Shown: piece by piece, positions 37,014 to 46,424 of the stretch
Layout of the letters: every line of letters starts with the position of its first letter
Numbering within the stretch: the first letter of the stretch is position 1
Source of the DNA: Burkholderia metallica
GTDB taxonomy: Bacteria > Pseudomonadota > Gammaproteobacteria > Burkholderiales > Burkholderiaceae
Assembly (NCBI RefSeq): GCF_902832845.1
Contig: NZ_CADFDB010000002.1
Span: 558,001 to 622,000 of the forward strand
DNA: 64,000 nucleotides
Direction of reading: 5' to 3'
Translations under genes and position numbers: made by a program
The notes under the pieces: model-generated
What the model saw: the letters and a program-made list of their open reading frames with translations, nothing else
What the model was told of the DNA's origin: nothing
Database searches by the model: none

Positions 37014-37247
37014 TCATGACGCGCATGGCAAGCACGACCGGCACATGGAAGCGGTCAATTGTGCCCGCGCAGCGCCACTGCATTCCCTTGCCTTCAGCCA
37101 TTCCTTGAACGTCCGCATTGCGTCGTCGTTCGCGCGTGCCGAGGCCACGTACATAAAGTAACGCCACGGCGGCAATGCCGGTTCGCCGAACGGCGGCTGC
37201 ACGAGCCAACCTTCGGCGATGTCGTCCGCGAAGAGTGCCGAGGGAAC
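37014..37247 (-). pseudogene. Remnant of a LysR effector domain
   Basis: The minus strand reads VPSALFADDIAEGWLVQPPF and, shortly after, WRYFMYVASARANDDAMRTF followed by KEWLKA. This matches the C-terminal end of LysR effector domains (xLVxPFxxxxxxxxxYYLVxP...AFRxWL). An in-frame TAG at 37248-37250 stops it upstream, and no HTH is found nearby in any frame. It is a decayed fragment. Confidence 0.6.
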
Positions 37248-37576
37248 CTATATTGCCGGCGACAGCAGATGCGACCGGACCAGCGAGCCCGCCGAGCGCG
37301 CTCGGCGAGCCGAACGGGCTTCCGCCCAAACTACGGGAAGCACCGCCATTCGGCGCAAAATTCCTTGTCCTTCCTGCGTCGACAACTGAATCCAGCCGAC
37401 GAATCGCAACGCGCCCGCATGAGACGGTAGTATCGGACTGGTCCGATTTAATGACGTCAGTGCGCACGATACGCTTTGAGTGTCCATAAACGGCCGGTCG
37501 TTGCGCTCGCCGGTTCTTCGTCCGTCACCTTTGCCCCACCGGCCCGGCTGCTCGCCGGCTCATCCAGGAATCCGCC

Positions 37577-38833
37577 ATGCCCCACACCGTCGAACTAGCC
37601 GGCGCGATCATCTTCGGTCTCGCGCTGCTCCACACCTTCTTCGCGAAGCGCTTCGAAGTGCTCGCGCATCGCCATCCGCGCCACGCGGGCCTGTTCCATT
37701 TCCTCGGTGAAGTCGAAGTCGTGTTCGGCTTCTGGGCGCTCGTGCTGCTGATCGCGATGACGGCGCTGGCAGGCCCGAAGCTCGCGCTCGACTATGCGGA
37801 ATCGCGCGAATTCACCGAGCCGCTGTTCGTGTTCACGATCATGGTGATCGCGGCGAGCAAGCCGATCCTCGACGCGGTCACCGGCATCGTGCTGCGCATC
37901 GCGCGCATGCTGCCGGTCGACACCGGCGTGGCCGTCGTGTGGCTGTCGCTCGCGCTGATTCCGCTGCTCGGCTCGTTCATCACCGAGCCGGCCGCGATGA
38001 CGCTCGCCGCGCTGATCCTGCGCGACCGGCTGTTCGGCGCGCCCGTCAAGGAGCACTGGAAGTACCTCGCGCTCGGCGTGCTGTTCGTCAACGTGTCGAT
38101 CGGCGGCACGCTCACCGCGTATGCGGCGCCGCCGGTGCTGATGGTCGCGTCCGCGTGGGGCTGGGACAGCGCGTTCATGGCTGCGCAGTTCGGCTGGAAG
38201 GCGCTCGTCGCGGTGCTGATCAACGCGAGCGTGCTGACCGTGCTGATGCGCGGCGCACTGGCCGCCGCGCCCGCGCCGGCCGCGCAGCCGGACGCCGTGC
38301 GCGTGCCGGTGGGCGTCACGCTGATTCATGTCGGCTTCCTGGTCGGCGTCGTGCTGAGCGCGCACCATCCGGTGATCTTCGTCGGTCTGCTGCTGTTCTT
38401 CCTCGGCTTCACGCACGCGTACGAGCGCTACCAGTCGCCGCTGATGCTGCGCGAGAGCCTGCTCGTCGCATTCTTCCTCGGCGGCCTCGTGGTGCTCGGC
38501 GGCCTGCAGCAGTGGTGGCTTCAGCCGATCGTCGCGTCGATGGACGCGTACGCGCTCTATGCCGGCGCGCTCGGCTTGACGGCGGTGATGGACAACGCGG
38601 CGATCACCTATCTCGGCTCGCTGATCGCCGGCATCCCGGACGAAGCGAAGTACATGCTCGTGGCGGGCGCGGTCGCGGGCGGCGGGCTGACCGTGATCGC
38701 CAACGCGCCGAACCCGGCCGGGCTCGCGATCGTGCGCAAAGGCTTCCACGACGAATCGGTGAGCGTCGGCGGGTTGCTGGCCGCGGCGATCGGGCCGACG
38801 ATCGTCGCGACGGCCGCGTTGCTGCTGCTCTGA
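37577..38833 (+). CDS. Putative Na+/H+ antiporter
   Basis: This 418-residue inner-membrane protein has about ten to eleven hydrophobic segments. Conserved-looking parts are LGEVEVVFGFWALVLL near residue 43, LLGSFITEPAAMTLAALILR and MDNAAITYLGSLIAGIPDEA, features of the putative Na+/H+ antiporter family (Pfam Na_H_antiport_3), which is distantly related to the ion transporter superfamily. Ion specificity is inferred from family only. It stands alone; a strong terminator lies 108 bp after its stop. Confidence 0.8.
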   Translation: MPHTVELAGAIIFGLALLHTFFAKRFEVLAHRHPRHAGLFHFLGEVEVVFGFWALVLLIAMTALAGPKLALDYAESREFTEPLFVFTIMVIAASKPILDAVTGIVLRIARMLPVDTGVAVVWLSLALIPLLGSFITEPAAMTLAALILRDRLFGAPVKEHWKYLALGVLFVNVSIGGTLTAYAAPPVLMVASAWGWDSAFMAAQFGWKALVAVLINASVLTVLMRGALAAAPAPAAQPDAVRVPVGVTLIHVGFLVGVVLSAHHPVIFVGLLLFFLGFTHAYERYQSPLMLRESLLVAFFLGGLVVLGGLQQWWLQPIVASMDAYALYAGALGLTAVMDNAAITYLGSLIAGIPDEAKYMLVAGAVAGGGLTVIANAPNPAGLAIVRKGFHDESVSVGGLLAAAIGPTIVATAALLLL

Positions 38834-38940
38834 GCGGCGACGCCGATCGAATATCGGACCGGGCTGATTCACTTCGCCGGTCCGCTACGGAACAATGGCG
38901 ACATCGGCGGCAGGGTGGGCCGTCGGTGTGGTGATCCGGT

Positions 38941-38972
38941 CGGGCCGCCCGGTATCGGGCGGCCCGTTTTTT
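38941..38972 (+). terminator. Rho-independent terminator
   Basis: CGGGCCGCCCG and CGGGCGGCCCG pair around GTAT and are followed by six T. It ends transcription from the antiporter gene. Confidence 0.85.
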
Positions 38973-39015
38973 CTCCGGACCGCCGGATCGCCGGATCGCC
39001 GGACCGCACGAACGT

Positions 39016-39129
39016 GCAAGCGTGAATGTCCTGTGGCGACCGGTGGGCACGGTCGCAAACCGATTTCATATCGACGGGTGTTCGGAAAATTCACGCTGCC
39101 AGATGCGAGCACAGGGCATTCACGCTTGC
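39016..39129. repeat. Long inverted repeat with 74-bp spacer
   Basis: GCAAGCGTGAATGTCCTGTG (39016-39035) is repeated in inverse orientation at 39110-39129 with one mismatch over 20 bp. No open frame lies between. It may be a small palindromic mobile or regulatory element. Confidence 0.55.
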
Positions 39130-39361
39130 GCGTTCGACGTTCAGGGCTGCTTTCCACTGCGACGATCGCCGGTCGCGTCTACTCCCCTTCTTGTCCTCGT
39201 CGCGATTTCGCCGGCCGGTTGATCGACCGCACACGAGAATAGGCCTGGTCCTACTGCCAGATCGCCTGCGGGTCCGCACAATGAATCGGACGATCAACCC
39301 GGCGCCGCGGTTTCGTGAGCGACGCGCACGAACCGCCGGTACCCCGCCAGAAGGAGACTCC

Positions 39362-40600
39362 ATGAACAAGATGCGTACCCTGTCCGTGCTGCCGCGCCTC
39401 GCGATGTGGCAGCAGATCCTGCTGGCGATGCTGCTCGGCGCCGCCGTCGGTCATTTCGCCGGCGAGCCGGCCATGCTGCTGCAGCCGCTCGGCGACATTT
39501 TCATTTCGTTGATCAGGATGTGCGTGATTCCGGTCGTGTTCGTGTCCCTCGTGTGCGGGATCACGTCGTTGTCGGATCTCGCCGCGATGCGCCGGATCGC
39601 GTGGAAGTCGATCGCGGTATACGCGGTGCTGATGGCGTGCGCCGCGATGCTCGCGATGGCCGCGGCGACGCTGGCCGGCGTCGGCAAGGGTTTCAGCCTG
39701 CCTGCCGGCATCGACGCCGCGCAGCTCGGCACGACCGCGTCGCTGAAGGACGCGCTGATGGCCGCGATCCCGTCGAACCCGTTCAAGGCGTTTGCCGATG
39801 GCGCACTGCTGCCGACGATCGTGTTCGCCGTATTCTTCGGACTCGCGATCAACCTGTCCGGCGAGCGCGGCGCACCGGTGCGCGCGTTCTTCGACAGCCT
39901 GTCGGCGGTCGTGTTCCGGCTCATCGGCATGGTGCTGAAGTTCGCGCCGGTCGGCGTGTTCGGTCTGATCGCGTACGTGACGGCGGATCACGGCTTCTCC
40001 GCGCTGGGTCATCTCGGCTCGCTGGTAGCGGTCAACTACGTCGTGCTGCTGGTCGTGATGATCGTGTTCAGCAGCCTGCTGCTGGCGCTGCGCGGGCTCA
40101 AGCCGTGGCCGTTCCTGCGCAAGATGGTGCCGGTGCAACTGTTCGCGTACTCGTCGGCCAGCAGCGCCGCCACGCTCCCGCTCAACCTCGAAACCTGCCG
40201 CACGCGCCTGGGCGTCGACAGCCGCATCGCGAGCTTCGTGCTGCCGCTCGGCTCGACGATCAACATGGCGGGCCTCGCGGTCTATCTCGGCACGGTGGCG
40301 ATCTTCGCGAGCCATGCGTACGGCATTGAATTGTCGGCGGGGCAGATGGCGATGGTCGTCGTGACGACGACGCTCGCATCGATCGGCGCGGCAGGCGTGC
40401 CGGGCGCGGCGCTCGTCGTGATGAGCCTCGTGCTGGCGTCGGTCGGGCTGCCGATCGAGGTGATCGTCGTGATCGCAGCGGTCGACCGGCTGATCGACAT
40501 GGCGTGCACGGCCGCGAACGTGACGGGCGACACCGTGGCGGCCGTGCTGGTCGCGCGGGCGGAAGGCGCGCTCGATATCGAGCAATACAACCGGGCATAG
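39362..40600 (+). CDS. Dicarboxylate/amino acid:cation symporter (DAACS family)
   Basis: This 412-residue membrane protein is of the GltP/DctA family. It shows the re-entrant loop YSSASSAATLPLNLE with the serine-rich signature, the PLGSTINMAGLAVYLG stretch and the terminal substrate region AAVDRLIDMACTAANVTGDT. These bind dicarboxylates or acidic amino acids together with Na+ or H+. The ATG at 39362 is preceded by AAGGAGA. A T-tailed terminator follows. No regulator adjoins. Confidence 0.9.
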   Translation: MNKMRTLSVLPRLAMWQQILLAMLLGAAVGHFAGEPAMLLQPLGDIFISLIRMCVIPVVFVSLVCGITSLSDLAAMRRIAWKSIAVYAVLMACAAMLAMAAATLAGVGKGFSLPAGIDAAQLGTTASLKDALMAAIPSNPFKAFADGALLPTIVFAVFFGLAINLSGERGAPVRAFFDSLSAVVFRLIGMVLKFAPVGVFGLIAYVTADHGFSALGHLGSLVAVNYVVLLVVMIVFSSLLLALRGLKPWPFLRKMVPVQLFAYSSASSAATLPLNLETCRTRLGVDSRIASFVLPLGSTINMAGLAVYLGTVAIFASHAYGIELSAGQMAMVVVTTTLASIGAAGVPGAALVVMSLVLASVGLPIEVIVVIAAVDRLIDMACTAANVTGDTVAAVLVARAEGALDIEQYNRA

Positions 40601-40623
40601 AACGCTGCTGCCCGTGACAGGTC

Positions 40624-40665
40624 GAACCGGCGACGTTTTCGCGACGCGCCGGTTCTTTTGTTTTT
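40624..40665 (+). terminator. Rho-independent terminator after the symporter
   Basis: GAACCGGCG (40624-40632) and CGCCGGTTC (40647-40655) pair, followed by the T-rich run TTTTGTTTTT. Confidence 0.8.
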
Positions 40666-40713
40666 CGGCTGTCGTGCGTGCATCGGCACGCCGCGCTTCA
40701 TGAGAGCCCTTCC

Positions 40714-41730
40714 ATGCATATCGTCTTTCGCTATCCGCTGATCGTCGCGCTCGCGTTGACGGCCGGCTACGCCGGCGCACGCGATCGCGCGCCGTGGCCC
40801 GCGCCGGTACACGATGGCGCGCCGCTCGTCGGCGTGCAGGTCAAACTGCAGTCCTTTACGGCGGACGACGCGCAACGCATCCGGCATGCGGGTTTCGGTT
40901 TCGTGCGGATGGGCGTGTGGACCGACCGGCTGGCGCAGCCCGCGTATCGCGCGACAGTCGACGCGGCAGTCGCGACCGCGCATGCCGCGCATCTGCCGGT
41001 GCTGCTGACCATTCGCGCGCTCGAACCGCTCGCACCGCGCGATGCGCCGCCCGACCGGCGTGCGGCCTTGCTCGCCGAAGCGGGCGCGAGCATGGCCGGC
41101 ACGGTGATGCGGCTTGCCGACGCGTACCGCGCGCGGCTGTTGGCGATCGAGCTGTGGAACGAGCCCGATCTCGCCAAATACTGGCCGACCGGGGATGTCG
41201 ACACGACGTTCGCGCCGTTCATGAAGGCTGTCTGCGCGCGTTTCGGCGCCCGCCGCCCGAACGTGCCCGTCATCGGCTTCGCGTTCTCGCGGGCGCCTTT
41301 TGCGGGGTCGGCGCCGGATCGGCTGCTGGAGCCGCTGGCGTCGTCGCTGGCTGGATGCGTCGACGCGATCTCGTATCACGCGTACGGGATGACGCCCGCG
41401 CAGATTCGCGCGGCGGCGCAGGACGTGCGGGCGCGTTACGGCCTGCCGGTCGCCATCACCGAGGACGGCGCAACGTCGGCCGGCGTCGACGGCGACAGGC
41501 GTCAGGTGCAGCGCCTGACGACGCTGTTGCGCGCATCGGGCGAGCTGGAAACGCCGCTGATCTCGATCTACGAATGGGCCGATACGCCGAACGGGCCGGA
41601 CGCCGCGCAGCGAAACTACGGCCTCGTCCGCGCGGATCGCACGGCCAAGCCGGCGCTCGACGCGGTGGAGCAGGCGCTGCGCGCCGGGCAGCCGCACGCG
41701 CGCTCAGGCCGGCCGAACGGCGGCGGCTGA
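40714..41730 (+). CDS. Secreted clan-A glycoside hydrolase next to the EPS operon
   Basis: This 338-residue protein has an N-terminal signal peptide (about 1-22) and a TIM-barrel of GH clan A type. The acid/base glutamate is E150 in ELWNEPDLAKYW, the nucleophile is probably E250 in VAITEDGATS, and YHAYG lies near 221. It resembles GH39/GH5-like enzymes. It is convergent with the EPS operon and its 3' end overlaps the polymerase gene by 27 bp, so a role in trimming or releasing that polysaccharide is a fair inference. The start is the ATG at 40714, which directly precedes the signal peptide. Confidence 0.75.
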   Translation: MHIVFRYPLIVALALTAGYAGARDRAPWPAPVHDGAPLVGVQVKLQSFTADDAQRIRHAGFGFVRMGVWTDRLAQPAYRATVDAAVATAHAAHLPVLLTIRALEPLAPRDAPPDRRAALLAEAGASMAGTVMRLADAYRARLLAIELWNEPDLAKYWPTGDVDTTFAPFMKAVCARFGARRPNVPVIGFAFSRAPFAGSAPDRLLEPLASSLAGCVDAISYHAYGMTPAQIRAAAQDVRARYGLPVAITEDGATSAGVDGDRRQVQRLTTLLRASGELETPLISIYEWADTPNGPDAAQRNYGLVRADRTAKPALDAVEQALRAGQPHARSGRPNGGG

Positions 41731-42768
41731 CGCACGGGCCGTACGCAGCGGCCACAGCACCGCGACGAACAGCGCGACGCTCGACAGATGCCGCGTGTAG
41801 CTGCCGAGATCGGGTTCGAACAGCATCGACACGGCGATATGGCCAAGCACCAGGCAGGCAAGCGCCTCGCCCCCGAGCAGCGACGCGGTGCCCGCGCCGG
41901 CCGTCGGCGCGACACGCGGCCACGCCGACGCGAGCACGAACGCGATGAAGCCCTGCATCGCGACCCCTTTCACGTCGAACGAGAACAGGATCGGCAGGTT
42001 GAGCCGCACCACCGAGTACGCATAGTTGCCGACGAAGTGCACGAACGAATCGGGCGGATACGGGTTGTAGAAGCTCGTCCGCGCACCGAACGGCGATTCG
42101 TAGACGAGATAGTCGACCGCCATGTCGCGCGGATGCTGGAGCAGGAAGTAGACGGCATCCGGCAGCGCGATCAATGCCGCGCCGAGCAGCAGGAGCCCGA
42201 TGACCTTCAGGAGCACGGGAACCCGGCGAAACGCCCATGCACCGCCCGCGCACAGCACGATCAGCACGAAATAGCTGCGGATGAACGCGGCGTAGCCCGC
42301 ATAGAGCACGACCGCGGCCGCGAGCGTGCGCACCGTGCCGCAGCGGCGCGCGACCCACGCCAGCAGCACGGCGATCAGCACGACGAGCGTGTCCTTGCTC
42401 GCGACGAACAGGTTGAAGAACAGGCACGGTGCGATCAGCACGAGGTTCGCGCACAGCGAGCCCGCGCGGCGGGTCTGCCGTAGCGCGAGCCAGATGAACA
42501 GCACGCCGAGCGCGGCGACGAACACGCTCGTGCCCCCATTGCCGAGCGTCTGATAGAAGCGGCCGACCGCATCGAACGACGTGCCGTCGTAGGTTGCACC
42601 GCCGCCGATCTGCGTCTCGATCTTGTCGGCGTCGCGGAAGATGAACTCGGGCAGCAGCGCGCGCGCGTTCGCATAGACCGCGAGATACAGCAGCGCGACA
42701 CACGCGGCGATCGCATCGACCAGCCGCCGGCTCAGCAGCGGCCCGCTCGCCATCAGGCTACGCAGCAT
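41704..42768 (-). CDS. Wzy-like polysaccharide polymerase
   Basis: This 354-residue integral membrane protein has about nine hydrophobic segments and a hydrophilic loop near the middle (about 215-250, YESPFGARTSFYNPYPPDSF), the layout of EpsG/Wzy-type polymerases. Sequence similarity in this class is low, so the call rests on topology and on its place as last gene of a Wzx/Wzy operon. GGGAG lies 6 nt before the ATG at 42768, which overlaps the flippase gene by 11 bp. Confidence 0.65.
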   Translation of the reverse strand: MLRSLMASGPLLSRRLVDAIAACVALLYLAVYANARALLPEFIFRDADKIETQIGGGATYDGTSFDAVGRFYQTLGNGGTSVFVAALGVLFIWLALRQTRRAGSLCANLVLIAPCLFFNLFVASKDTLVVLIAVLLAWVARRCGTVRTLAAAVVLYAGYAAFIRSYFVLIVLCAGGAWAFRRVPVLLKVIGLLLLGAALIALPDAVYFLLQHPRDMAVDYLVYESPFGARTSFYNPYPPDSFVHFVGNYAYSVVRLNLPILFSFDVKGVAMQGFIAFVLASAWPRVAPTAGAGTASLLGGEALACLVLGHIAVSMLFEPDLGSYTRHLSSVALFVAVLWPLRTARASAAAVRPA

Positions 42769-44056
42769 CGGCGGCTCCCGGTTCGGCTTCCGTTTCGGCG
42801 CCCGCGGTGCGGGCAAGCCCGGGCGCGACGATCCAGATGAGCGCGGCGGCGATCGCGACGCTCGCGGCGAGATGCGCGCACGCCGCGCCGAGCGCGCCGA
42901 GGCCGCGGACGAAGCCGATCGACACCGGCAGGCACGCGAGCGTCAGCCCGGCCATCGCGACGGCGACCCGGCGGCCCGCGCGCATCGCGACGGCCGCCGC
43001 CCACAGCACGTCCGCGAGCGCGCGCAGCACGAACGACATCAAGAGGATCGCGAGGCCGGCAGTCTGCAGCGTATCGGCGGGTTCGTGCGCGAGCCGGAAC
43101 AACGGCCCGTGCAGCGCGGCGATCGCGACGGCCGTCGCGGCCGTCAGCGCGAACGACGCGCCGATCGAGCGCACGAGCTCGCGTCGAAACGCGCCGGGCG
43201 CCGCATCGCGTGCGCGCACCAGGCGCGGCGCGGCGACCGCGACGACGGTTGCCGCCGCAACGGTCTGGATCGCATTCGCGATCGACCAGACGAACACGTA
43301 GCGGCCAAGTTCGGCGGCCGGCAGCACGCCGGCCGCGGCGAAGCGTTCGAGATATTGCAGGACCGACATCAGCAGCAACGCGACGAAGAACGGCAGCCCG
43401 TCCAGCCAGACGCCCGACAGGCCGCGCGCCGCGGGCGCCCCGGCGGGCGTCCGCGGCGCCGGCAGCGCGCGCGCGACGCGCATGATGACGAGCCAGCCCG
43501 CCGCGACGACCGCGACGTCGGCGGCCAGCCAGAGCGCGAACAGCGCGTCGATCGATCCGATCGCGCCGGCCGCCAGCGCCGCGATCGCGACGCCGGCCCA
43601 GGCGCCGGTCCGGACGAACAGCAACCAGGACGCGGCACGCGCGCGATGCAGCGAAAACAGATAGGTGTTGACCTCCAGCGCCGCGTGTTCGGCGCAGGCG
43701 ATCAGCGCGACGAGCGCGAGCGGCAGATTCGGCAGCGTCGCGACATGCAGCATGCCGGCCGCCCAGCCCGGAACTGCGAGCGGCGCGCAGAGCGCCGCAT
43801 ACACGATGCCGTAGAGCGCGAACAGGCGCACGGCGGTTCGGATCGCATCGGCCGGCGTGTCGCCCGACAGCCGCCGGTTCAGCTCGGTGCTGAAGCCGAG
43901 CCCGAGCACCTTCGACGCGACGACCGATGCCGCGACGGCGAAGCCGTAGGCGGCGACGGCGTCGAAGCCGAGCGTGCGCGCGACGACGATCGTCAACGCG
44001 AACTTCATCGCGAGCGAGCCGACGCGCAGCCCGAGCCGGGACCCGAGCGCCTTCAT
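42758..44056 (-). CDS. Wzx-like polysaccharide flippase
   Basis: This 432-residue protein has about 12-14 membrane segments and belongs to the MATE/MOP-type oligosaccharide exporters. It begins MKALGSRLGLRVGSLAMKFA, with LGFSTELNRRLSGD in the first loop. It should move the undecaprenyl-linked repeat unit across the inner membrane. The start codon overlaps the upstream stop (ATGA), so translation is coupled with the pyruvyl transferase. Confidence 0.78.
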   Translation of the reverse strand: MKALGSRLGLRVGSLAMKFALTIVVARTLGFDAVAAYGFAVAASVVASKVLGLGFSTELNRRLSGDTPADAIRTAVRLFALYGIVYAALCAPLAVPGWAAGMLHVATLPNLPLALVALIACAEHAALEVNTYLFSLHRARAASWLLFVRTGAWAGVAIAALAAGAIGSIDALFALWLAADVAVVAAGWLVIMRVARALPAPRTPAGAPAARGLSGVWLDGLPFFVALLLMSVLQYLERFAAAGVLPAAELGRYVFVWSIANAIQTVAAATVVAVAAPRLVRARDAAPGAFRRELVRSIGASFALTAATAVAIAALHGPLFRLAHEPADTLQTAGLAILLMSFVLRALADVLWAAAVAMRAGRRVAVAMAGLTLACLPVSIGFVRGLGALGAACAHLAASVAIAAALIWIVAPGLARTAGAETEAEPGAADAA

Positions 44057-45216
44057 CGGGCGCAGGGCCGGTAGACGGCGTGGTGCAGCGCCGCGACGAG
44101 CGTGTCGCGCGCCGACTGCAGGCGCGCGAGGCCGCCGCGCGTCGCGTCGCGGAAGCGTTCGAGCGCGCCGGGGGCGAGCAGGGTTTGCGCGACGGCCGCT
44201 GCGTCGAAATCCGCCGCGTTCGCAACCCAGTCCGCGACGCCGAGATCGGCATAGGCGCCGAAGCCCTTGCGTTCGTAGCTCAGGTGGTACGCGGGCACGC
44301 CGTGCAGGATCGATTCGAGCGCGCCGTGCAGGCGCACCGACACGACGGCGTCGGGCGTGTCGTGCGCGAGCACGTCCTTGAGCGAATGCACGGCGTCGAT
44401 GCCGAGCGAGCGGTAATACGCGCTGTCGTCGTTGCCGCGGCCGGTGCTCTGGACTGCGAAGGTCAGCCGGCACGTGGTGCACAGCCGCTCGATCAGTGCG
44501 CCGGTCGACGCGTGGTAGCGCGTGCGTTGCGCGGCGCTCCACGCCGGCGGCTTGCGCAGCACGATCGCGACGTGTTCGGGCGCCGCGTCGGGCGCGGGGC
44601 GGCGCGCCACGAACCCCGCGCGGCCGCGTCCGAATTCGAGCACCGCGAGATCCGGCGTGCGCCGCGTGTTCGCGTTGCCCGCCAGGAACGCGGCCGACCG
44701 GTCGTCGCGCACGAACACGTCGTCGAACGACGCGAGCATCGTGCGCATGTGCGCGGCGAGCCACGACCGGCTCGCGGCGGGCCCGATGCTTTGCGGCAGA
44801 TAGACGGTCGGCTTGCGCGCGGCGCGCGCGAGCCGCATCTGCAGCAGGTGGCCGGCCTCGAGCTTCAGCGCTTCGGTCGCGCTGCGCGCACGCAGGTAGC
44901 CGCCGCCGACGCCGACGATCAGGTCGACGCGGCTCAGCAGGTCGCGCAGCGCGCCGAGCGACGGATTGAGCACGAGCGGCAGCGGTGCCGCGCTCGCCTG
45001 CGCGATGCGCGCCGCGCCGCGCACCGCCAGCACGGGGGCCGGATAGACGTCGGGCAGGTGCGAGAACGACGCCGGATCGGCCGCGACGACGGAGACCCGC
45101 ACGTGCGGGCCGAACGCGTCGCGCAGCAGGCCGATCGACAGGTCGACGAGCAGGCCGTCGCCGGAATTGCGCGTGCTGTACGCATGCAGCAGCGCGACAT
45201 GAACGGGCTTGTTCAT
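44053..45216 (-). CDS. Polysaccharide pyruvyl transferase family protein
   Basis: This 387-residue cytoplasmic enzyme begins MNKPVHVALLHAYSTRNSGD, and includes DLIVGVGGGYLRARS, YLPQSIGP and VSVRLHGALESILHGVPAYH, the hallmarks of the CsaB/WcaK-like PS_pyruv_trans family. It would add a ketal pyruvate (a negative charge) to a sugar of the repeat unit, using phosphoenolpyruvate. It overlaps both neighbours by 4 bp. The family has some members with other glycosyl roles, so the exact reaction is an inference. Confidence 0.8.
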   Translation of the reverse strand: MNKPVHVALLHAYSTRNSGDGLLVDLSIGLLRDAFGPHVRVSVVAADPASFSHLPDVYPAPVLAVRGAARIAQASAAPLPLVLNPSLGALRDLLSRVDLIVGVGGGYLRARSATEALKLEAGHLLQMRLARAARKPTVYLPQSIGPAASRSWLAAHMRTMLASFDDVFVRDDRSAAFLAGNANTRRTPDLAVLEFGRGRAGFVARRPAPDAAPEHVAIVLRKPPAWSAAQRTRYHASTGALIERLCTTCRLTFAVQSTGRGNDDSAYYRSLGIDAVHSLKDVLAHDTPDAVVSVRLHGALESILHGVPAYHLSYERKGFGAYADLGVADWVANAADFDAAAVAQTLLAPGALERFRDATRGGLARLQSARDTLVAALHHAVYRPCAR

Positions 45217-46424
45217 CGAGCGGGTTCCTCGAGCAGGTTCTGGTAGACGGCGAGCGTGCGTTCGACCATCGCGTCCGCCGAGTAATGGCGGGCGGCGAGC
45301 ACGCACCGCCGGCGCATGTCCGCGAGTTGCGGGGGGCAATCGGCGAGGCGCGCCACCGCGTCGGCGAATGCGCCGGGGCGGTCGTCGTTGTCGACGGTCA
45401 GCCCGACGTGGTAGCCGTCCACCAGTTCGGTCGCGCCGGCGACGCGGGTCGCGACGATCGGCACGTGCGCGGCGACGGCTTCGATGCAGACGTACGGAAA
45501 GCCTTCGTAACGGCTCGGCAGCGCGAACGCGTCGAACGCCGAGAAGTAGCGGCGCGCGTTGTCGATCCGCCCCGCGACGCGCAGGTTCAGTGGAAGGTCG
45601 TTCGCTTCGGCGCCGGCCGCCCGATTGAAGTCGCCAGAGCCGATCGCGACGATCTGCAGCCGGTCGTCGTAGCGCGCGGCGAGCGCGCGCGCGATGCGCA
45701 CCAGCCGGTCGACGCCCTTCTGCGCGTCGAAGCGGCCGACGAAGCCGACCACGAACGCGTCGTCGGCCACGCCGAGCACGGCCCGCGCGGCGGCGCGCGG
45801 CAGCAGTGCCGGCGGCGTCACGCCGTTCGCGATCGTGCGGATGCGTTCGCGGGCGATGCCGAGCGCATGCAGATGCTCGGCTTCATCCCCGGAGACGGCG
45901 ATTACCGCATCCGAGCGGCGATTGCCGAGCCAGCGCTCGATGCCGCCGTAGAGCCAGCGTTTCGCGGCGGACAGCGTCGGGTTCAGCGTGTAGACCGCAT
46001 GCGGCGTGTACACCTGTTTCCACGGGCCGGTGCACAGGCGCGCGAGCGCGCCGGCCTTCGAGCTGTGGCTGTGGACGACGTCCGGCTCCATCGCGTTCAG
46101 CAGCCGGTGCAGCGCGCGCGCGGCGCCGGCGTCGTGCAGGCCGACCGAACGGCGGAACGGCAGCCGATGGAACGATGCGCAGTGAATCAGCGCGTCGGCC
46201 AGGATCGCGTCGTCGAAACGTGCGCCGAGCGGCGCGATCAGGTGGATCTCGACGTTCGCGCGGGTCTTGAGGCCGGCGATCAGGTCGACGAGGTGGACGG
46301 CGACGCCGCCGCCGGCCGCCTCGACCACCATCGCGATGCGCAGCGGCGGGCCGCTGCGGTCGGGTCGGCGAACGGGGATGTCGGCGTGTCCGGCGCCGTG
46401 AAGATCGGTGTCGGCGAAGGTCAT
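45213..46424 (-). CDS. Glycosyltransferase family 4 (GT-B)
   Basis: This 403-residue protein has the two Rossmann halves of GT-B enzymes: PLRIAMVVEAAGGGVAVHLV with DVVHSHSSKAGALARL in the first, and VGFVGRFDAQKGVDRLV plus FALPSRYEGFPYVCIEAVAA (the E-x7-E nucleotide-sugar site) in the second. It is the only ordinary glycosyltransferase in the operon and should add the second sugar to the lipid-linked first one. Both ends overlap neighbours by 4 bp. Confidence 0.87.
   Translation of the reverse strand: MTFADTDLHGAGHADIPVRRPDRSGPPLRIAMVVEAAGGGVAVHLVDLIAGLKTRANVEIHLIAPLGARFDDAILADALIHCASFHRLPFRRSVGLHDAGAARALHRLLNAMEPDVVHSHSSKAGALARLCTGPWKQVYTPHAVYTLNPTLSAAKRWLYGGIERWLGNRRSDAVIAVSGDEAEHLHALGIARERIRTIANGVTPPALLPRAAARAVLGVADDAFVVGFVGRFDAQKGVDRLVRIARALAARYDDRLQIVAIGSGDFNRAAGAEANDLPLNLRVAGRIDNARRYFSAFDAFALPSRYEGFPYVCIEAVAAHVPIVATRVAGATELVDGYHVGLTVDNDDRPGAFADAVARLADCPPQLADMRRRCVLAARHYSADAMVERTLAVYQNLLEEPAR

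Larger units (their letters stand above)
36866..37576. other. Intergenic stretch with a gene remnant
   Basis: No intact gene in these 711 bp. It holds the DUF4148 hairpin at the left and a broken LysR fragment in the middle. TCCATAAACGG at 37485 resembles only half an iteron. Confidence 0.5.
38834..39361. other. Intergenic region with terminator and inverted repeat
   Basis: No gene in these 528 bp. Besides the terminator it has a short tandem run of CGGATCGC units (about 38980-39003) and a long inverted repeat, listed separately. Confidence 0.5.

Noticed and set aside
37485-37495. TCCATAAACGG as another iteron
   Set aside because: Only the 5' half matches; the TACC half is missing.
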